A stretch of DNA of 34,680 bases from Methylobacterium indicum (GTDB lineage: Bacteria; Pseudomonadota; Alphaproteobacteria; Rhizobiales; Beijerinckiaceae): NCBI RefSeq assembly GCF_001043895.1, contig NZ_JTHF01000147.1, positions 1 through 34,680 of the forward strand, given 5' to 3'. How positions within the stretch are numbered: position 1 is the stretch's first letter; each line of letters begins with the position of its first letter. The position numbers were made by a program, and so were the translations under genes. The notes beneath the pieces were generated by a model that was not told the DNA's origin, ran no database searches, and saw only the letters and a program-made list of their open reading frames with translations. Positions 18,377-26,995 of the stretch are shown piece after piece.

Positions 18377-19093
18377 ATGCCCTTGAGCCCCGAGACCCGC
18401 GCGACGCTGAAGACCGTCAGCACCGCCACCCTGGCCACCGCCCTGTTCAAGCGCGGCCTGCGCAACCAGTTCATCCAGGACGTGCGCCCCCTCAACCCGC
18501 AGGCCGGGACGATGGTCGGCGAGGCCTATACGCTGCGCTACATCCCGGCCCGGGAGGACCTGAACACGCTCGCGGTCTTTCGCGATCCCGGGCATCCGCA
18601 GCGCGTCGCGGTCGACCAATGCCCGGAGGGCGCGGTGCTGGTGATGGACAGCCGCAAGAATCCGCGTGCGGCCTCCGCCGGGGCGATCCTGGTGACGCGG
18701 CTGATGAAGCGGGGCGCGGCCGGCGTCGTCACCGACGGCGGCTTTCGCGATTCGCCCGAGATCGGCGCCCTGCCCTTCCCGGCCTACCACAACCGGCCGT
18801 CGGCTCCGACCAACCTGACCCTGCACCAGGCGCTCGACATCAACGTGCCGATCGGCTGCGGCGACGTCGCGGTGTTTCCCGGCGACGTGGTGGTGGGCGA
18901 CGGCGAGGGCGTGATCGTGATTCCGGCGGAGATCGCCGACGAGATCGCCGCGGAGGCCGCCGAGATGACGGTGTTCGAGGATTTCGTGCTCGAGGAGGTC
19001 CAGGGCGGCCGCGGCATCATCGGGCTCTACCCGCTGATCGACGAGCAGGCGAAGGCCGATTTCGCGGCCTGGCGGCAGAAGACCGGGCGCTGA
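18377..19093 (+). CDS. RraA-like / HMG-aldolase family protein
   Basis: A 238-residue protein of the RraA-like family (PF03737). This family includes the RNase E inhibitor RraA and class II 4-hydroxy-4-methyl-2-oxoglutarate/oxaloacetate aldolases. The core shows VTDGGFRDSPEIG (118-130), with Arg124 and Asp125 matching the aldolase catalytic Arg-Asp pair, and GDVVVGDGEGVIVIP near the end. The retained catalytic pair and length above E. coli RraA (161 residues) favour an aldolase or decarboxylase activity over RNase regulation. ATG 18377 has GGAG seven bases upstream. Confidence 0.82.
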   Translation: MPLSPETRATLKTVSTATLATALFKRGLRNQFIQDVRPLNPQAGTMVGEAYTLRYIPAREDLNTLAVFRDPGHPQRVAVDQCPEGAVLVMDSRKNPRAASAGAILVTRLMKRGAAGVVTDGGFRDSPEIGALPFPAYHNRPSAPTNLTLHQALDINVPIGCGDVAVFPGDVVVGDGEGVIVIPAEIADEIAAEAAEMTVFEDFVLEEVQGGRGIIGLYPLIDEQAKADFAAWRQKTGR

Positions 19094-19124
19094 GCCCGAA
19101 GCCCCGGCCAAGTCCGGCGCCGGC

Positions 19125-19340
19125 CTACAGCATCATCCCGACCATCAGCACCGCCACCATGGTGGCGGTGGCGCCGAGCGCCGCGGCCCACAGGCCGGCT
19201 TCCGCGCTGTAGCCGGCTCGGCCGTTGTCGTTGGCCGCCTGCGGCAGCACGCTGGGGAAGCGGCGCCACTTGCGCAGGTGCGACGGCGCGGTCGCGATCA
19301 GATGCGGCTGGGGCGCGACGGCGTTGTGGCGGCACGACAT
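19125..19340 (-). CDS. Small membrane protein with NDN motif
   Basis: A 71-residue protein beginning MSCRHNAVAPQP. It contains PQAANDNGRAGY in the middle, a motif seen in many small Hyphomicrobiales proteins of unknown function. It ends with one hydrophobic helix (about 48-70, WAAALGATATMVAVLMVGMM). It is probably a single-pass inner-membrane protein. A longer start at 19397 is open but its extra residues look non-coding. Its stop is 31 bases from the convergent RraA-like gene. Confidence 0.55.
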   Translation of the reverse strand: MSCRHNAVAPQPHLIATAPSHLRKWRRFPSVLPQAANDNGRAGYSAEAGLWAAALGATATMVAVLMVGMML

Positions 19341-19576
19341 GGGTTGGCGCTCCACGGGGAAGCTCGCACGACGGTGTTCATCGGGTCTGCCGGCCAAGCT
19401 TGGCGGCGGCGGTCAGGGAGAGAACGCCGATCTCCGCGCAACGATCCGTGCCCGGTGTAAATTCGGCGGCGGTCGCCTTGGGGGCGGGCCGCCGCCTCGT
19501 CGCGAATCCCGGCCCCTCGATGGGCGGGGCGGAACCGCGTCCCGCCCCGCCCGCGACGGCCGTCGGGCGCTGGGTA

Positions 19577-20296
19577 TCAGAACAGCGAGTCGGCGTTCGA
19601 GTAGCGGTCGGCCAGGCGGTCGGCCTCGCCGGCCTCCTCGCGCAGCATCGGCGCCGCCTCGTTGGCGAAGGTGCGGCCGACCCGGCTGTCGCCGTAGCGC
19701 GAATAGGTCTCGTAGAGCTGCACGCTGTTGCCCTGGGCCCGGGCCTGGTCGGCGGTGTAGAGCGCGTCGAAGCGCTTGCCGCTCGGGGCCGCCTGCAGGC
19801 GCGCCAGGCGCTGCTCGCGGGCGGGATCGAGGGCGACGCGGCGGCCCGGGGTGCCCGGATCGGCATCGACGAGCGAGCGGCCGAAGGCCGGCTGGCCCTG
19901 GAGCACGTTGCCGACCACCGCGATCGGCGCGGTGGCGATGGCGAGCGGCGCCGTGAGGATGTTGCCCGCGCCGAGGAGGCCGGTGCCGGAATCGCTTACC
20001 ACGGTCCCGGAGGGGCTGAGCGAGGTGCCGCGGGGCAGGAGCGCGTCGGTGGTGGCCTGGCGGTTGACGATCGTCTGCTCGGCGTAGCCGCGCACCGCGC
20101 GGTTGTTGGACTTCTGGAGCGCCAGGCGGCTCGCCTCGATGGTGTAGGCGTCGCTGCGCAGGGCCTCGGCGCGGAACGCCTCGGTCGATTCGGCCGCCGG
20201 ACGGTCGCTCGGGAAGATCACGAGGTTCTGGGCCGCGGCCGGCAGGCTGCCGGCGATCGTCACGCCGATCGCGGCCAGAAGAGCAGTACGAGACAT
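19577..20296 (-). CDS. DUF4142 domain-containing exported protein
   Basis: A 239-residue protein with a signal peptide (1-23, ending PAAAQ). The DUF4142 domain is a helical ferritin-like fold: helix A is FRAEALRSDAYTIEASRLAL, then AVRGYAEQTIVNRQATTDAL, and after a long insertion (about 85-165) the second half RFDALYTADQARAQGNSVQL and FANEAAPMLREE. The insertion includes a Gly/Ala/Pro-rich stretch (GAGNILTAPLAIATAPIAVV) that is not usual in the family and could be membrane-associated. Function is unknown; the family is often stress-induced and periplasmic. Confidence 0.78.
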   Translation of the reverse strand: MSRTALLAAIGVTIAGSLPAAAQNLVIFPSDRPAAESTEAFRAEALRSDAYTIEASRLALQKSNNRAVRGYAEQTIVNRQATTDALLPRGTSLSPSGTVVSDSGTGLLGAGNILTAPLAIATAPIAVVGNVLQGQPAFGRSLVDADPGTPGRRVALDPAREQRLARLQAAPSGKRFDALYTADQARAQGNSVQLYETYSRYGDSRVGRTFANEAAPMLREEAGEADRLADRYSNADSLF

Positions 20297-20418
20297 GGGA
20301 TGAGATCCACTTGGATAGAGCTTTGCCGTACGGATCGCCGCACTGCGAAAGCCTGACGCCCCTTCGGCCCCACAACCTGTCCCTTGCGTGAAAGTTCCGC
20401 AGCGGGAGCCGGCCTCCG

Positions 20419-21519
20419 TTAGGGCCTGTCCGCCGCATCGCGCTCCCGGTCGAGCAGGGCCTGCTTGCGCGCGATGCCCCAGCGATAGCCCGACAGGCTG
20501 CCGTCCTGGCGCACCACCCGGTGGCACGGCACCGCCACGGCGATCGGGTTGGCGCCGCAGGCGAGCGCCACCGCCCGGGCGGCGCTCGGGGCGCCGATCG
20601 CCCGGGCGATCTCCGCGTAGGTCGCGGTGCGCCCCGGCGGGATCGCCCGCAGGGCCTGCCACACCCGCTGCTGGAAGGCGGTGCCGCCGATGTCGAGCGG
20701 CAGGGCCGCGGCGGCGCCCGGGGCCTCGACGAGGCCGATCGCCAGGGCCACCGTCGCGTCGAACGCCGCGTCGCCTCCCGTCAGCACCGCCTTCGGGAAG
20801 CGGTCCTGGAGGTCGCGCAGCAGGGCGTCGGGATCGTCGCCGAGCAGGATCGCGCAGACGCCCCGCTCGGTCGCCGCCACCAGGACGTGGCCGAGCGAGC
20901 AGGGACCGACCGCGAAGCGGATCGCCGCGCCCTCCCCGCCCCGGCGATAGGCGGTGGGCGTCATGCCAAGGCGCTCCGGCGCCGCGTCGTAGAACCGGCT
21001 CGCCGCGCCGTAGCCGGCCTCGTAGATCGCCTCCGTCACCGTCCTGTCCTCCTGCCGCAGGCTCGCCGCCGCCCGCGCCGCCCGCCGGCCCGCCCCGTAG
21101 GCCTGCGGCGTCACCCCGGTGACCTGCTTGAACACCCGGTGGAAGTGATAGGGGCTCGAGCCCGCCGCCGCCGCGAGGTCGGCGAGCGCCGGCGGGCTCT
21201 CCGCCGCCTCGATCAGCCGGCAGGCCCGGGCCACCGCCTCCGCCTGGCGCTCGGCCAGGCTCGCCTCGTTCGGGCGGCAGCGCCGGCAGGGCCGGAAGCC
21301 CGCCTCTTCCGCCGCCGCGCAGGTGGGGTGGAAGCTGACGTTCTTCGGGAGCGCCGGCCGGGCGGCGCAGCTCGGCCGGCAATAGACCCCGGTCGTACGC
21401 ACCGCGTAGACGAACAGGCCGTCCGCCGCCCGGTCGCGCCGCGCCACCGCGGCGAAGCACGCGGCGGCGTCGAGGGGCGGAGGGGGCCCCGCGGCGGGAT
21501 CGAGATCCGGGTTGCGCAT
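20419..21519 (-). CDS. ada: Bifunctional DNA repair methyltransferase / activator Ada
   Basis: A 366-residue full-length Ada. The N-terminal zinc domain carries Cys47, Cys51, Cys78 and Cys81 (YCRPSC and PCRRCRP). Cys47 corresponds to the Cys that accepts methyl from DNA phosphotriesters and switches the protein to an activator. An AraC-type helix-turn-helix follows (about 93-190, with YHFHRVFKQVTGVTP). The C-terminal O6-alkylguanine transferase domain has PCHR at 331-334 with acceptor Cys332 and SLSGYRWG after it. ATG 21519 has AGGA seven bases upstream. All catalytic parts are intact. It is a single gene with no alkB neighbour. Confidence 0.95.
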   Translation of the reverse strand: MRNPDLDPAAGPPPPLDAAACFAAVARRDRAADGLFVYAVRTTGVYCRPSCAARPALPKNVSFHPTCAAAEEAGFRPCRRCRPNEASLAERQAEAVARACRLIEAAESPPALADLAAAAGSSPYHFHRVFKQVTGVTPQAYGAGRRAARAAASLRQEDRTVTEAIYEAGYGAASRFYDAAPERLGMTPTAYRRGGEGAAIRFAVGPCSLGHVLVAATERGVCAILLGDDPDALLRDLQDRFPKAVLTGGDAAFDATVALAIGLVEAPGAAAALPLDIGGTAFQQRVWQALRAIPPGRTATYAEIARAIGAPSAARAVALACGANPIAVAVPCHRVVRQDGSLSGYRWGIARKQALLDRERDAADRP

Positions 21520-21912
21520 GGCCGTCCTGCCTTCCTGTCCGGGCGATGGCGCCATCCTGGCTCCTCCGCCCGCCCGCCGCATCCCGGCGCTTGCTCCCGA
21601 ATTCCGGCCTCTGGCACGGCTCCGCTTGATCGAAGTTTACTCCGACGACGGTTCCTCCGCTGCCCCCGAAACCGGGGAAGCGGCGGCAGGTTGGGGATGG
21701 GTCGGGCCGGCGCGAGCGCAGGCCCGGCGCCCCCGCTCGCCGCGCTTCCTCCCCGGCCGGCGGGGGCCTGCTCCTCGGATCTCCTCCACTTGCCCCGCGG
21801 CCCACAGGGTCGCGGGGCTTTGTTTGGCCGGAGCGCGATTGCGGTGGAGCGTGGCGGCCGGGCTCTTGGCCGGACGGCCGGCCCGGGTCTAAGCCTTGCC
21901 TCAAGCAACGAC
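21520..21912. other. Intergenic region between ada and the exonuclease
   Basis: No protein gene is seen here. The region has the divergent upstream sequence of ada and of the exonuclease gene, and a terminator-like hairpin at 21793-21824 on the plus strand that does not follow any plus-strand gene in the window. Confidence 0.5.
21793..21824 (+). terminator. Terminator-like hairpin without an upstream gene
   Basis: CCCCGCG (21793-21799) pairs with CGCGGGG (21811-21817) around an 11-base loop and is followed by CTTTGTTT. It reads as an intrinsic terminator on the plus strand. As no plus-strand gene ends before it, it may end a small RNA or be incidental. Confidence 0.35.
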
Positions 21913-22851
21913 ATGCGCCGCCGCCGCGCGGCCGCTGGGCTTCGGGGTGACCGCCGCTTGACCGACGCGCTCGACGACATCGCCGCCATCCTGGAGCGCA
22001 CCGGCGAGTACCGCGTGCTGCGCCGGCTCAGCCCCTTCGTGCCCCCGGACGGGGAGCCGGACGAGCCGACCTTCGTCGGGCTGATCCTCGACACCGAGAC
22101 GACCGGCATCGACGTCACGGCCGACGAGGTGATCGAGCTCGGCATCATCAAGTTCGAGTACGGTGCCAGCGGGCGGATCTACCGGGTGCTGGAGCGGTTC
22201 AACCAGCTCCACCAGCCCTCCGGCCCGATCCCCGAGGCGGTGGTGCGCCTCACCGGCATCACCGACGCCGACGTCGCCGGCCAGCGCATCGACGACGCGG
22301 CGGTCGAGGCCCTGGCGGCGGAGGCCCGGGTCGTCATCGCCCACAATGCCCGCTTCGACCGGCAGATGTGCGAGCGCCGCTGGCCGATCTTCGTGTCGCG
22401 CAACTGGGCCTGCTCCTGCCACCAGATCCCCTGGCGGGCGGAGGGCCACGAGGGGATGCGGCTCGGCCACCTGCTCGCCGATCACGGCCATTTCCACAAC
22501 GGCCACCGGGCGATCGACGATTGCGAGGCGCTGCTGGCGATCCTCGCCCGGCCGCTGCGCGCCTCCGGCCGCCTCGCCTTCACGGCCCTCCTCGAGGCGG
22601 CGCGCCGCCCCACCGTACGGCTCTGGGCCTCCGACGCCCCGATCGCCCTCAAGGACCGGCTCAAGGACCGCAACTACCGCTGGTCGCCCCGGCGCCGCTG
22701 CTGGTACGTCGACCTCGACGAGGAGCAGATCGAGATCGAGCGCACGTTCCTGTCGCGCGAGATCTACCGCGGCACCCTGCCCTCCGGCCTGCCGGCCGAC
22801 CGCTTCACCGCCCGCGACCGGTTCTCGAACCGGGCGGATCCGGAGGCGTAG
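21913..22851 (+). CDS. DnaQ-like 3'-5' exonuclease
   Basis: A 312-residue DEDDh exonuclease. Exo I is LDTETTGID with Asp60 and Glu62. Exo II is AHNARFDR with Asp149. Exo III is HRAIDDCEAL with His198 and Asp202 or Asp203. The fold is the DNA polymerase III epsilon type. A C-terminal extension (about 215-312) contains LKDRNYRWSPRRRCWYVDLD, a short domain found in a subgroup of these nucleases, probably for substrate or protein contact. This makes it a stand-alone DnaQ-family enzyme and not the replicative epsilon subunit. ATG 21913 was used; the first 15 residues are Arg-rich and a later TTG start is possible. Confidence 0.85.
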   Translation: MRRRRAAAGLRGDRRLTDALDDIAAILERTGEYRVLRRLSPFVPPDGEPDEPTFVGLILDTETTGIDVTADEVIELGIIKFEYGASGRIYRVLERFNQLHQPSGPIPEAVVRLTGITDADVAGQRIDDAAVEALAAEARVVIAHNARFDRQMCERRWPIFVSRNWACSCHQIPWRAEGHEGMRLGHLLADHGHFHNGHRAIDDCEALLAILARPLRASGRLAFTALLEAARRPTVRLWASDAPIALKDRLKDRNYRWSPRRRCWYVDLDEEQIEIERTFLSREIYRGTLPSGLPADRFTARDRFSNRADPEA

Positions 22852-22894
22852 GGGCACGGCGGCCGCCTCGCCGATCCGGAGACGGGCGCGCCAT

Positions 22895-23437
22895 TCAGCC
22901 GTCGCACGTCCGCAGCCAGCCTATGATCGCACGTGCTTCGGCCTCTGCGGCGGTCGCGGTCGCGAAAAGGCCCGGTCGCCCGTCCCTGGCATCGGCCCAC
23001 CAGCTGTATTCGCCGTTCTCGTCGTTCTCGCTCTGGAACAAGGCGTGCTGGTAACTGTGCAGGCCATCGGACCGCCGGAAAATCCAGATGCAGTGCTGCC
23101 CGTCCCGGCTGATGATCTGAGCGACGAGCGTATGGGGCGCCTCGAGGCAGGCTTCACGCAGACCGAGCAAGGCACGGGCCGCCCGGGTCGAAGTCGACAT
23201 CACCCGTGTCCGGGCGGAAAGCCGCATCTCCAAGTTCTCAATGCGAATGAGGTGCTCGACGATTGCGGTCTCGTAGGCCGATCTGCCCCGCAACAGGGCG
23301 ACGATGCCCGGGATGTACCGATCATACGCGTCCCGTGGCCCCTCCGTTTTCATGCCGATCGGGTCCCAGATATGCCGCAAGACGCCGCTCACATGCGCGG
23401 CGAGTGCCCGGTCGGCGTCATCGTTGGTCGCGGTCAT
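22895..23437 (-). CDS. Two-part protein of unknown function
   Basis: A 180-residue cytoplasmic protein with no recognised domain. Residues about 10-75 (VLRHIWDPIGM, YDRYIPGIVALL, VEHLIRIENLEM) resemble small helical proteins that often act as immunity or accessory factors. Residues about 105-176 (QIISRDGQHCIWIFRRSDGL, YSWWADARDG, GLFATATAAEAEARAIIGWL) look like a separate beta-rich module seen in unrelated small hypothetical proteins. The two appear fused. A perfect GGAGG lies six bases before ATG 23437, so it is surely translated. No toxin gene is adjacent; the immunity idea is inference only. Confidence 0.7.
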   Translation of the reverse strand: MTATNDDADRALAAHVSGVLRHIWDPIGMKTEGPRDAYDRYIPGIVALLRGRSAYETAIVEHLIRIENLEMRLSARTRVMSTSTRAARALLGLREACLEAPHTLVAQIISRDGQHCIWIFRRSDGLHSYQHALFQSENDENGEYSWWADARDGRPGLFATATAAEAEARAIIGWLRTCDG

Positions 23438-23644
23438 CCGGCACCTCCGGGAAGGCGCTTGCGCGCGCAGGCTCGCCCCACCCCGCTCGCGGCGACGCAC
23501 AGTCGCGAAACCGGGGGATCGCTCGTGAAACGGAGTGCGACGGCGCCGCCGTCGCCCCGTGTCACCAGCGCCACACGCTCGCCTCGCCCGCTCTGGTATG
23601 GGAGAACCTGACCCCTCCTCCCCACAGCGTTCCCCGAGCCCCGC

Positions 23645-24385
23645 ATGATCGTCGTCGAGGACACCACCGGCCCGCGCGGGCCCCATCCCGTGCTCGCCGT
23701 CACGGGCCTCGCCCGCGAGGCGCGGCTCGCCGCCGGTCCGGGCGTGGCGACGGTGGGGGCCGGGGGCAACCCGGAGCGGCTGCGGGATCTGTTGCGGGGG
23801 CGCGCGGCCCCGGGCTGCCGGGCCGTGATGAGCATCGGCATCGCCGGCGGGCTCGATCCCGACCTGGTGCCGGGCGACGTCGTGGTCGCGACGGGGGTCA
23901 GCGCCGGCGGCGTCCGGCACCCGGCGCACCCGCAGGTGGTCGCGGCCCTCGCCCGCCGGCTCGCGGACGCGCCGACGCGGGTGGTACTCGCCGATGTCGT
24001 GGGGGTGGAGGCGGCCATCCTGTCGCCGCACGCCAAGGCGCGGCTGCGCGACGAGACCGGCGCGGCGGCGGTCGACATGGAATCCCACGTCGCGGCCGCC
24101 TTCGCGGAGGCGCACGGGCTGCCGTTCTGCGCCGTGCGCGTGGTGTGCGACCCGGCCGACCGCGCCCTGCCGGCGGCGATCGCCAAGGCCCTCAAGCCGG
24201 ACGGCGAGCCCGATATCCTCGCCGTCCTGTCGGCTCTGGCGCGCCGGTCGGCGAGCGTGGGCGGGCTCGTTCGCCTCGCCCGCGACTCGTCGGCGGCCTT
24301 CGCCGCCTTAGGCCGCTGTCGCGCGCTTCTTGGCGTCGGCCTTGGCGTCCCGGATCTCGGAGAGCTTCTGCGCGACGTTGCGTGA
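23645..24385 (+). CDS. hpnG: Hopanoid-associated nucleoside phosphorylase HpnG
   Basis: A 246-residue member of the PNP/UDP phosphorylase superfamily. HpnG removes adenine from adenosylhopane to give a ribosyl or phosphoribosyl hopane, the step after HpnH. VLAVTGLAREARLAAG (16-31), SIGIAGGLDPDLVPGDVVVA (about 63-82) and VDMESHVAAAFAE (about 140-152) are characteristic, with Glu in DMES as the ribose-binding residue. The 3' end overlaps the convergent hpnH by 78 bases, so its last 26 residues are encoded opposite HpnH's tail. Adjacent hpnH, ispH and hpnN support the assignment. Confidence 0.9.
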   Translation: MIVVEDTTGPRGPHPVLAVTGLAREARLAAGPGVATVGAGGNPERLRDLLRGRAAPGCRAVMSIGIAGGLDPDLVPGDVVVATGVSAGGVRHPAHPQVVAALARRLADAPTRVVLADVVGVEAAILSPHAKARLRDETGAAAVDMESHVAAAFAEAHGLPFCAVRVVCDPADRALPAAIAKALKPDGEPDILAVLSALARRSASVGGLVRLARDSSAAFAALGRCRALLGVGLGVPDLGELLRDVA

Positions 24386-25462
24386 GAACACGAACTCGGC
24401 CGGGCGCTGGTTCTCGAGGGAGATCTCGGGGGCCATCTCGCCCTCGGTCTTGATGCCGCGGAGCGCGTAGATCACCGGCTTCCACGGCTTCTTCACCGAG
24501 TCGACCACCGAGGAGGCCTCGTAGCCCGAATGCACCATGCAGTCGGCGCACTTCTCGTAGTTGCCGGTGCCGTACGAATCCCAGTCCGTGGTCTCCATCA
24601 GCTCCTTGAAGGTCTTGGCGTAGCCCTCGCCGAGCAGGTAGCACGGCTTCTGCCAGCCGAAGACCGTCCGGGTCGGGTTGCCCCACGGCGTGCAATGGTA
24701 GGTCTGGTTGCCGGCCAGGAAGTCGAGGAACAGGCCCGACTGCTGGAAGGTCCACTTCTCGCGGCCTTTCTCCTTGCCGAGGCGGAACACGCCGCGGAAC
24801 AGGTCCTTGGTCGCCCGGCGGTTGAGGAAGTGCTGCTGGTCGGGAGCGCGCTCGTAGGCGTAGCCGGGGGAGACGGTGATGCCGTCGATGCCCATCCGGG
24901 TCACGCTGTCGAAGAAGTCCGCGATCTTGTCGGCCGAGGAGTTGTTGAAGAAGGTGCAGTTGATCGTGACCCGGAAGCCCATCTCCTTGGCCTTCTGGAT
25001 CGCCGCCACGGCCTTGTCGTAGACGCCGCGCTGGCACACCGACTGGTCGTGCATCTCCTTGTCGCCATCGAGATGGATCGACCAGGTGAAGTACGGGCTC
25101 GGCTTGTACTGCGCGATCTTCTTCTCGAGGAGAAGCGCGTTGGTGCAGACGATCGCGAACTTCTTCTGGGCGATGATGCCCTCGACGATCTGCGGCAGGT
25201 CCTTGTGCAGCAGCGGCTCGCCGCCCGCGATGACGACGACGGGTGCGCCGCACTCGCGGACCGACTCGAGAGCCTCGTCGACCGGGAGACGCTTGTTGAG
25301 GATCTCGTCCGGATAGTCGATCTTGCCGCAGCCCGCGCAGGCGAGATTGCACCGGAACAACGGCTCCATCATCATGACAAGCGGGTAGCGCTTGCGGCCG
25401 GTGAGGTGCTGCTTGAGAATGTAGCCGCCGATCTTCGCGACGTACCGGAGAGGAATGCCCAA
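24308..25462 (-). CDS. hpnH: Adenosyl-hopene transferase HpnH (radical SAM)
   Basis: A 384-residue radical SAM enzyme that joins a 5'-deoxyadenosyl group to diploptene, giving adenosylhopane, the first step of side-chain extension. The Fe-S motif CNLACAGC has Cys38, Cys42 and Cys45. GGEPLLHKDL is the SAM-binding GGEP block. A C-terminal Cys-rich segment (NYEKCADCMVH) is typical of HpnH. I chose TTG 25462 because AGGAG sits eight bases upstream and the family usually starts just before a GIPL/VPL stretch. An upstream TTG at 25507 would add 15 poorly supported residues. It is downstream of ispH on the same strand (122 bp) and overlaps hpnG's 3' end. Confidence 0.92.
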   Translation of the reverse strand: MGIPLRYVAKIGGYILKQHLTGRKRYPLVMMMEPLFRCNLACAGCGKIDYPDEILNKRLPVDEALESVRECGAPVVVIAGGEPLLHKDLPQIVEGIIAQKKFAIVCTNALLLEKKIAQYKPSPYFTWSIHLDGDKEMHDQSVCQRGVYDKAVAAIQKAKEMGFRVTINCTFFNNSSADKIADFFDSVTRMGIDGITVSPGYAYERAPDQQHFLNRRATKDLFRGVFRLGKEKGREKWTFQQSGLFLDFLAGNQTYHCTPWGNPTRTVFGWQKPCYLLGEGYAKTFKELMETTDWDSYGTGNYEKCADCMVHSGYEASSVVDSVKKPWKPVIYALRGIKTEGEMAPEISLENQRPAEFVFSRNVAQKLSEIRDAKADAKKRATAA

Positions 25463-25584
25463 GACCAAGGCTCCTTGTGTCGTGGTTCGTGTCGGGTGCT
25501 GTGCCAAGCGGGCTGATTAGCCCGAAAAGTGGCGGATTTCCAGCAAGCTAGGTTCGAAAGGGTCCAAGCTGGGTGCGTATCGGC

Positions 25585-26550
25585 CTAACTGTGGCCCAAA
25601 CTCGACGGGAGCGGGAAGCTCACGCCTTCGACAATGCCCGGCAACGTGGAGATCCGCACGGGGGTGCGACGCTGCAGCGCAGCAATCACCTCGACGATCG
25701 AGGCCTCCGGCGTCGAGGCGCCGGCGGTGAGGCCGAGGGTGCGGATCCCGTCGAGGTCGAGGCCCTCCAGGTCCTCCGCCCCCGCGACGAGGCGGCTCGG
25801 GCGGCCGGCCTCGGCGGCGACCTCGCGCAGGCGGTTGCAGTTCGAGGAGGTCTTCGCCCCCACCACCAGGATCAGGTCGGCGACCGCGGCGAGCGCCCGC
25901 ACGGCGGCCTGGCGGTTCTGGGTGGCGTAGCAGATGTCCCTGGTCTCGGGCCCGACGAGGTCGGGGAAGCGCCGCTGCAGGACCGCGATGATCGCCCTCG
26001 TGTCGTCGACGCTGAGCGTCGTCTGGGTGACGTAGGCGAGCCGCGTGTCGGCGGGGAGATCGAGGGTTTCGGCCTCTGCGACGCTGCCGACGAGGTGGAC
26101 CGCGCCGTCGATCCGCCCGAGCGTCCCCTCGACCTCGGCGTGGCCGGCATGGCCGACCAGCACCACGGTCCGCCCTTGCGCGGCGTAGCGCTGCCCCTGC
26201 GTGTGGACCTTGGCGACCAGCGGGCAGGTGGCATCGATGACCGGCAGCCCGCGGCGGGCGGCCTCCGCCTCCACCGCCCGCGAGACGCCGTGGGCCGAGA
26301 GGACCGTGACGGCGCCGTCGGGCACCTCGTCGAGGCTCTCGACGAAGCGGGCGCCCTTGGCTTCGAGGTCGGCGACGACCCGGTCGTTATGGACGATGGC
26401 GTGCCGCACGTAGACCGGGCGGCCGTCGTGTCGAGCAGGGTTTCGAGCAAGCGCCCGCTCGACCGTCTCCACCGCCCGCACCACCCCGGCGCAGAAGCCC
26501 CTGGGCTGGGCCAGCACGAGGTCGAGCCCGTTCTCCCGCGTCCCCGCCAC
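25585..26550 (-). CDS. ispH: 4-hydroxy-3-methylbut-2-enyl diphosphate reductase IspH
   Basis: A 321-residue IspH (LytB), the last enzyme of the MEP pathway. It reduces HMBPP to isopentenyl and dimethylallyl diphosphate with a 4Fe-4S cluster. The cluster ligands are Cys20 (PRGFCAGV), Cys109 (DATCPLV) and Cys207 (ICYATQNRQ). His50, in VRHAIVHN, and SSNCNRL near 235-241 are also conserved. The GTG start at 26550 is supported by GGAGG four bases upstream and by the family N-terminus; upstream open sequence is not conserved. It precedes hpnH, giving a precursor-to-hopanoid grouping. Confidence 0.94.
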   Translation of the reverse strand: MAGTRENGLDLVLAQPRGFCAGVVRAVETVERALARNPARHDGRPVYVRHAIVHNDRVVADLEAKGARFVESLDEVPDGAVTVLSAHGVSRAVEAEAARRGLPVIDATCPLVAKVHTQGQRYAAQGRTVVLVGHAGHAEVEGTLGRIDGAVHLVGSVAEAETLDLPADTRLAYVTQTTLSVDDTRAIIAVLQRRFPDLVGPETRDICYATQNRQAAVRALAAVADLILVVGAKTSSNCNRLREVAAEAGRPSRLVAGAEDLEGLDLDGIRTLGLTAGASTPEASIVEVIAALQRRTPVRISTLPGIVEGVSFPLPSSLGHS

Positions 26551-26995
26551 CTGTCCTCCGTCGTGCCGCGACTCCGGTCCGGGACCCGTCCGTACCGGGC
26601 GGATCCCCTTGGGCCGTCGAGGTGTAGGGCGGGGCCGGCGGCCCGGTAAAGGCGGGGGCGTGCCGCCGAACTCCGCCCGGAAGACCGCCCCGGCCGGGGA
26701 TCCGTTTGCCTCCAATGCGTTGCAATCGGGCTTGCGGGTCATTACCTAGCGCGCCACGGACGTGCTTCCGGTATGGGAGCGGCGTGGGTCCGGGCCGTGA
26801 CCGCGGGACGCCCGCCGGCTTCGACCATGGGCGCCGCCGGCTCGCGCGCTATACTGGTCCCGGACGGCGCGGGACCGCGGGGCATCGCCAGCGGGGTACC
26901 GCCCTGCCGGCGGGGCCGCCGGACCGATCCAGGGGATTTTGCCGGGCCGCCGCGACACGCCGCGCGGCCCGCGAGCTAGAGGCAGGCTTCGCATC
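26551..26995. other. Divergent intergenic region between ispH and hpnN
   Basis: A 445-bp region with no convincing gene. It has to carry the promoters for ispH (minus) and hpnN (plus). A small hairpin GGTCCC-N9-GGGACC is present at 26856-26876, just after a TATACT at 26850-26855, but no matching -35 element is seen at a normal distance. Confidence 0.5.

Noticed and set aside
21618..21636. TGGCACG-like sigma-54 promoter before the orphan hairpin
   Set aside because: The GG element is present but the GC at -12 is not in register with the consensus.
26827..26855. TATACT as a promoter -10 element for hpnN
   Set aside because: No -35-like hexamer at 16-18 bp; the nearest TCGACC is 23 bp away.
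26773..26979. A 68-codon plus-strand frame between ispH and hpnN
   Set aside because: No ribosome site, no recognisable sequence, and low-complexity Arg/Gly/Pro composition.
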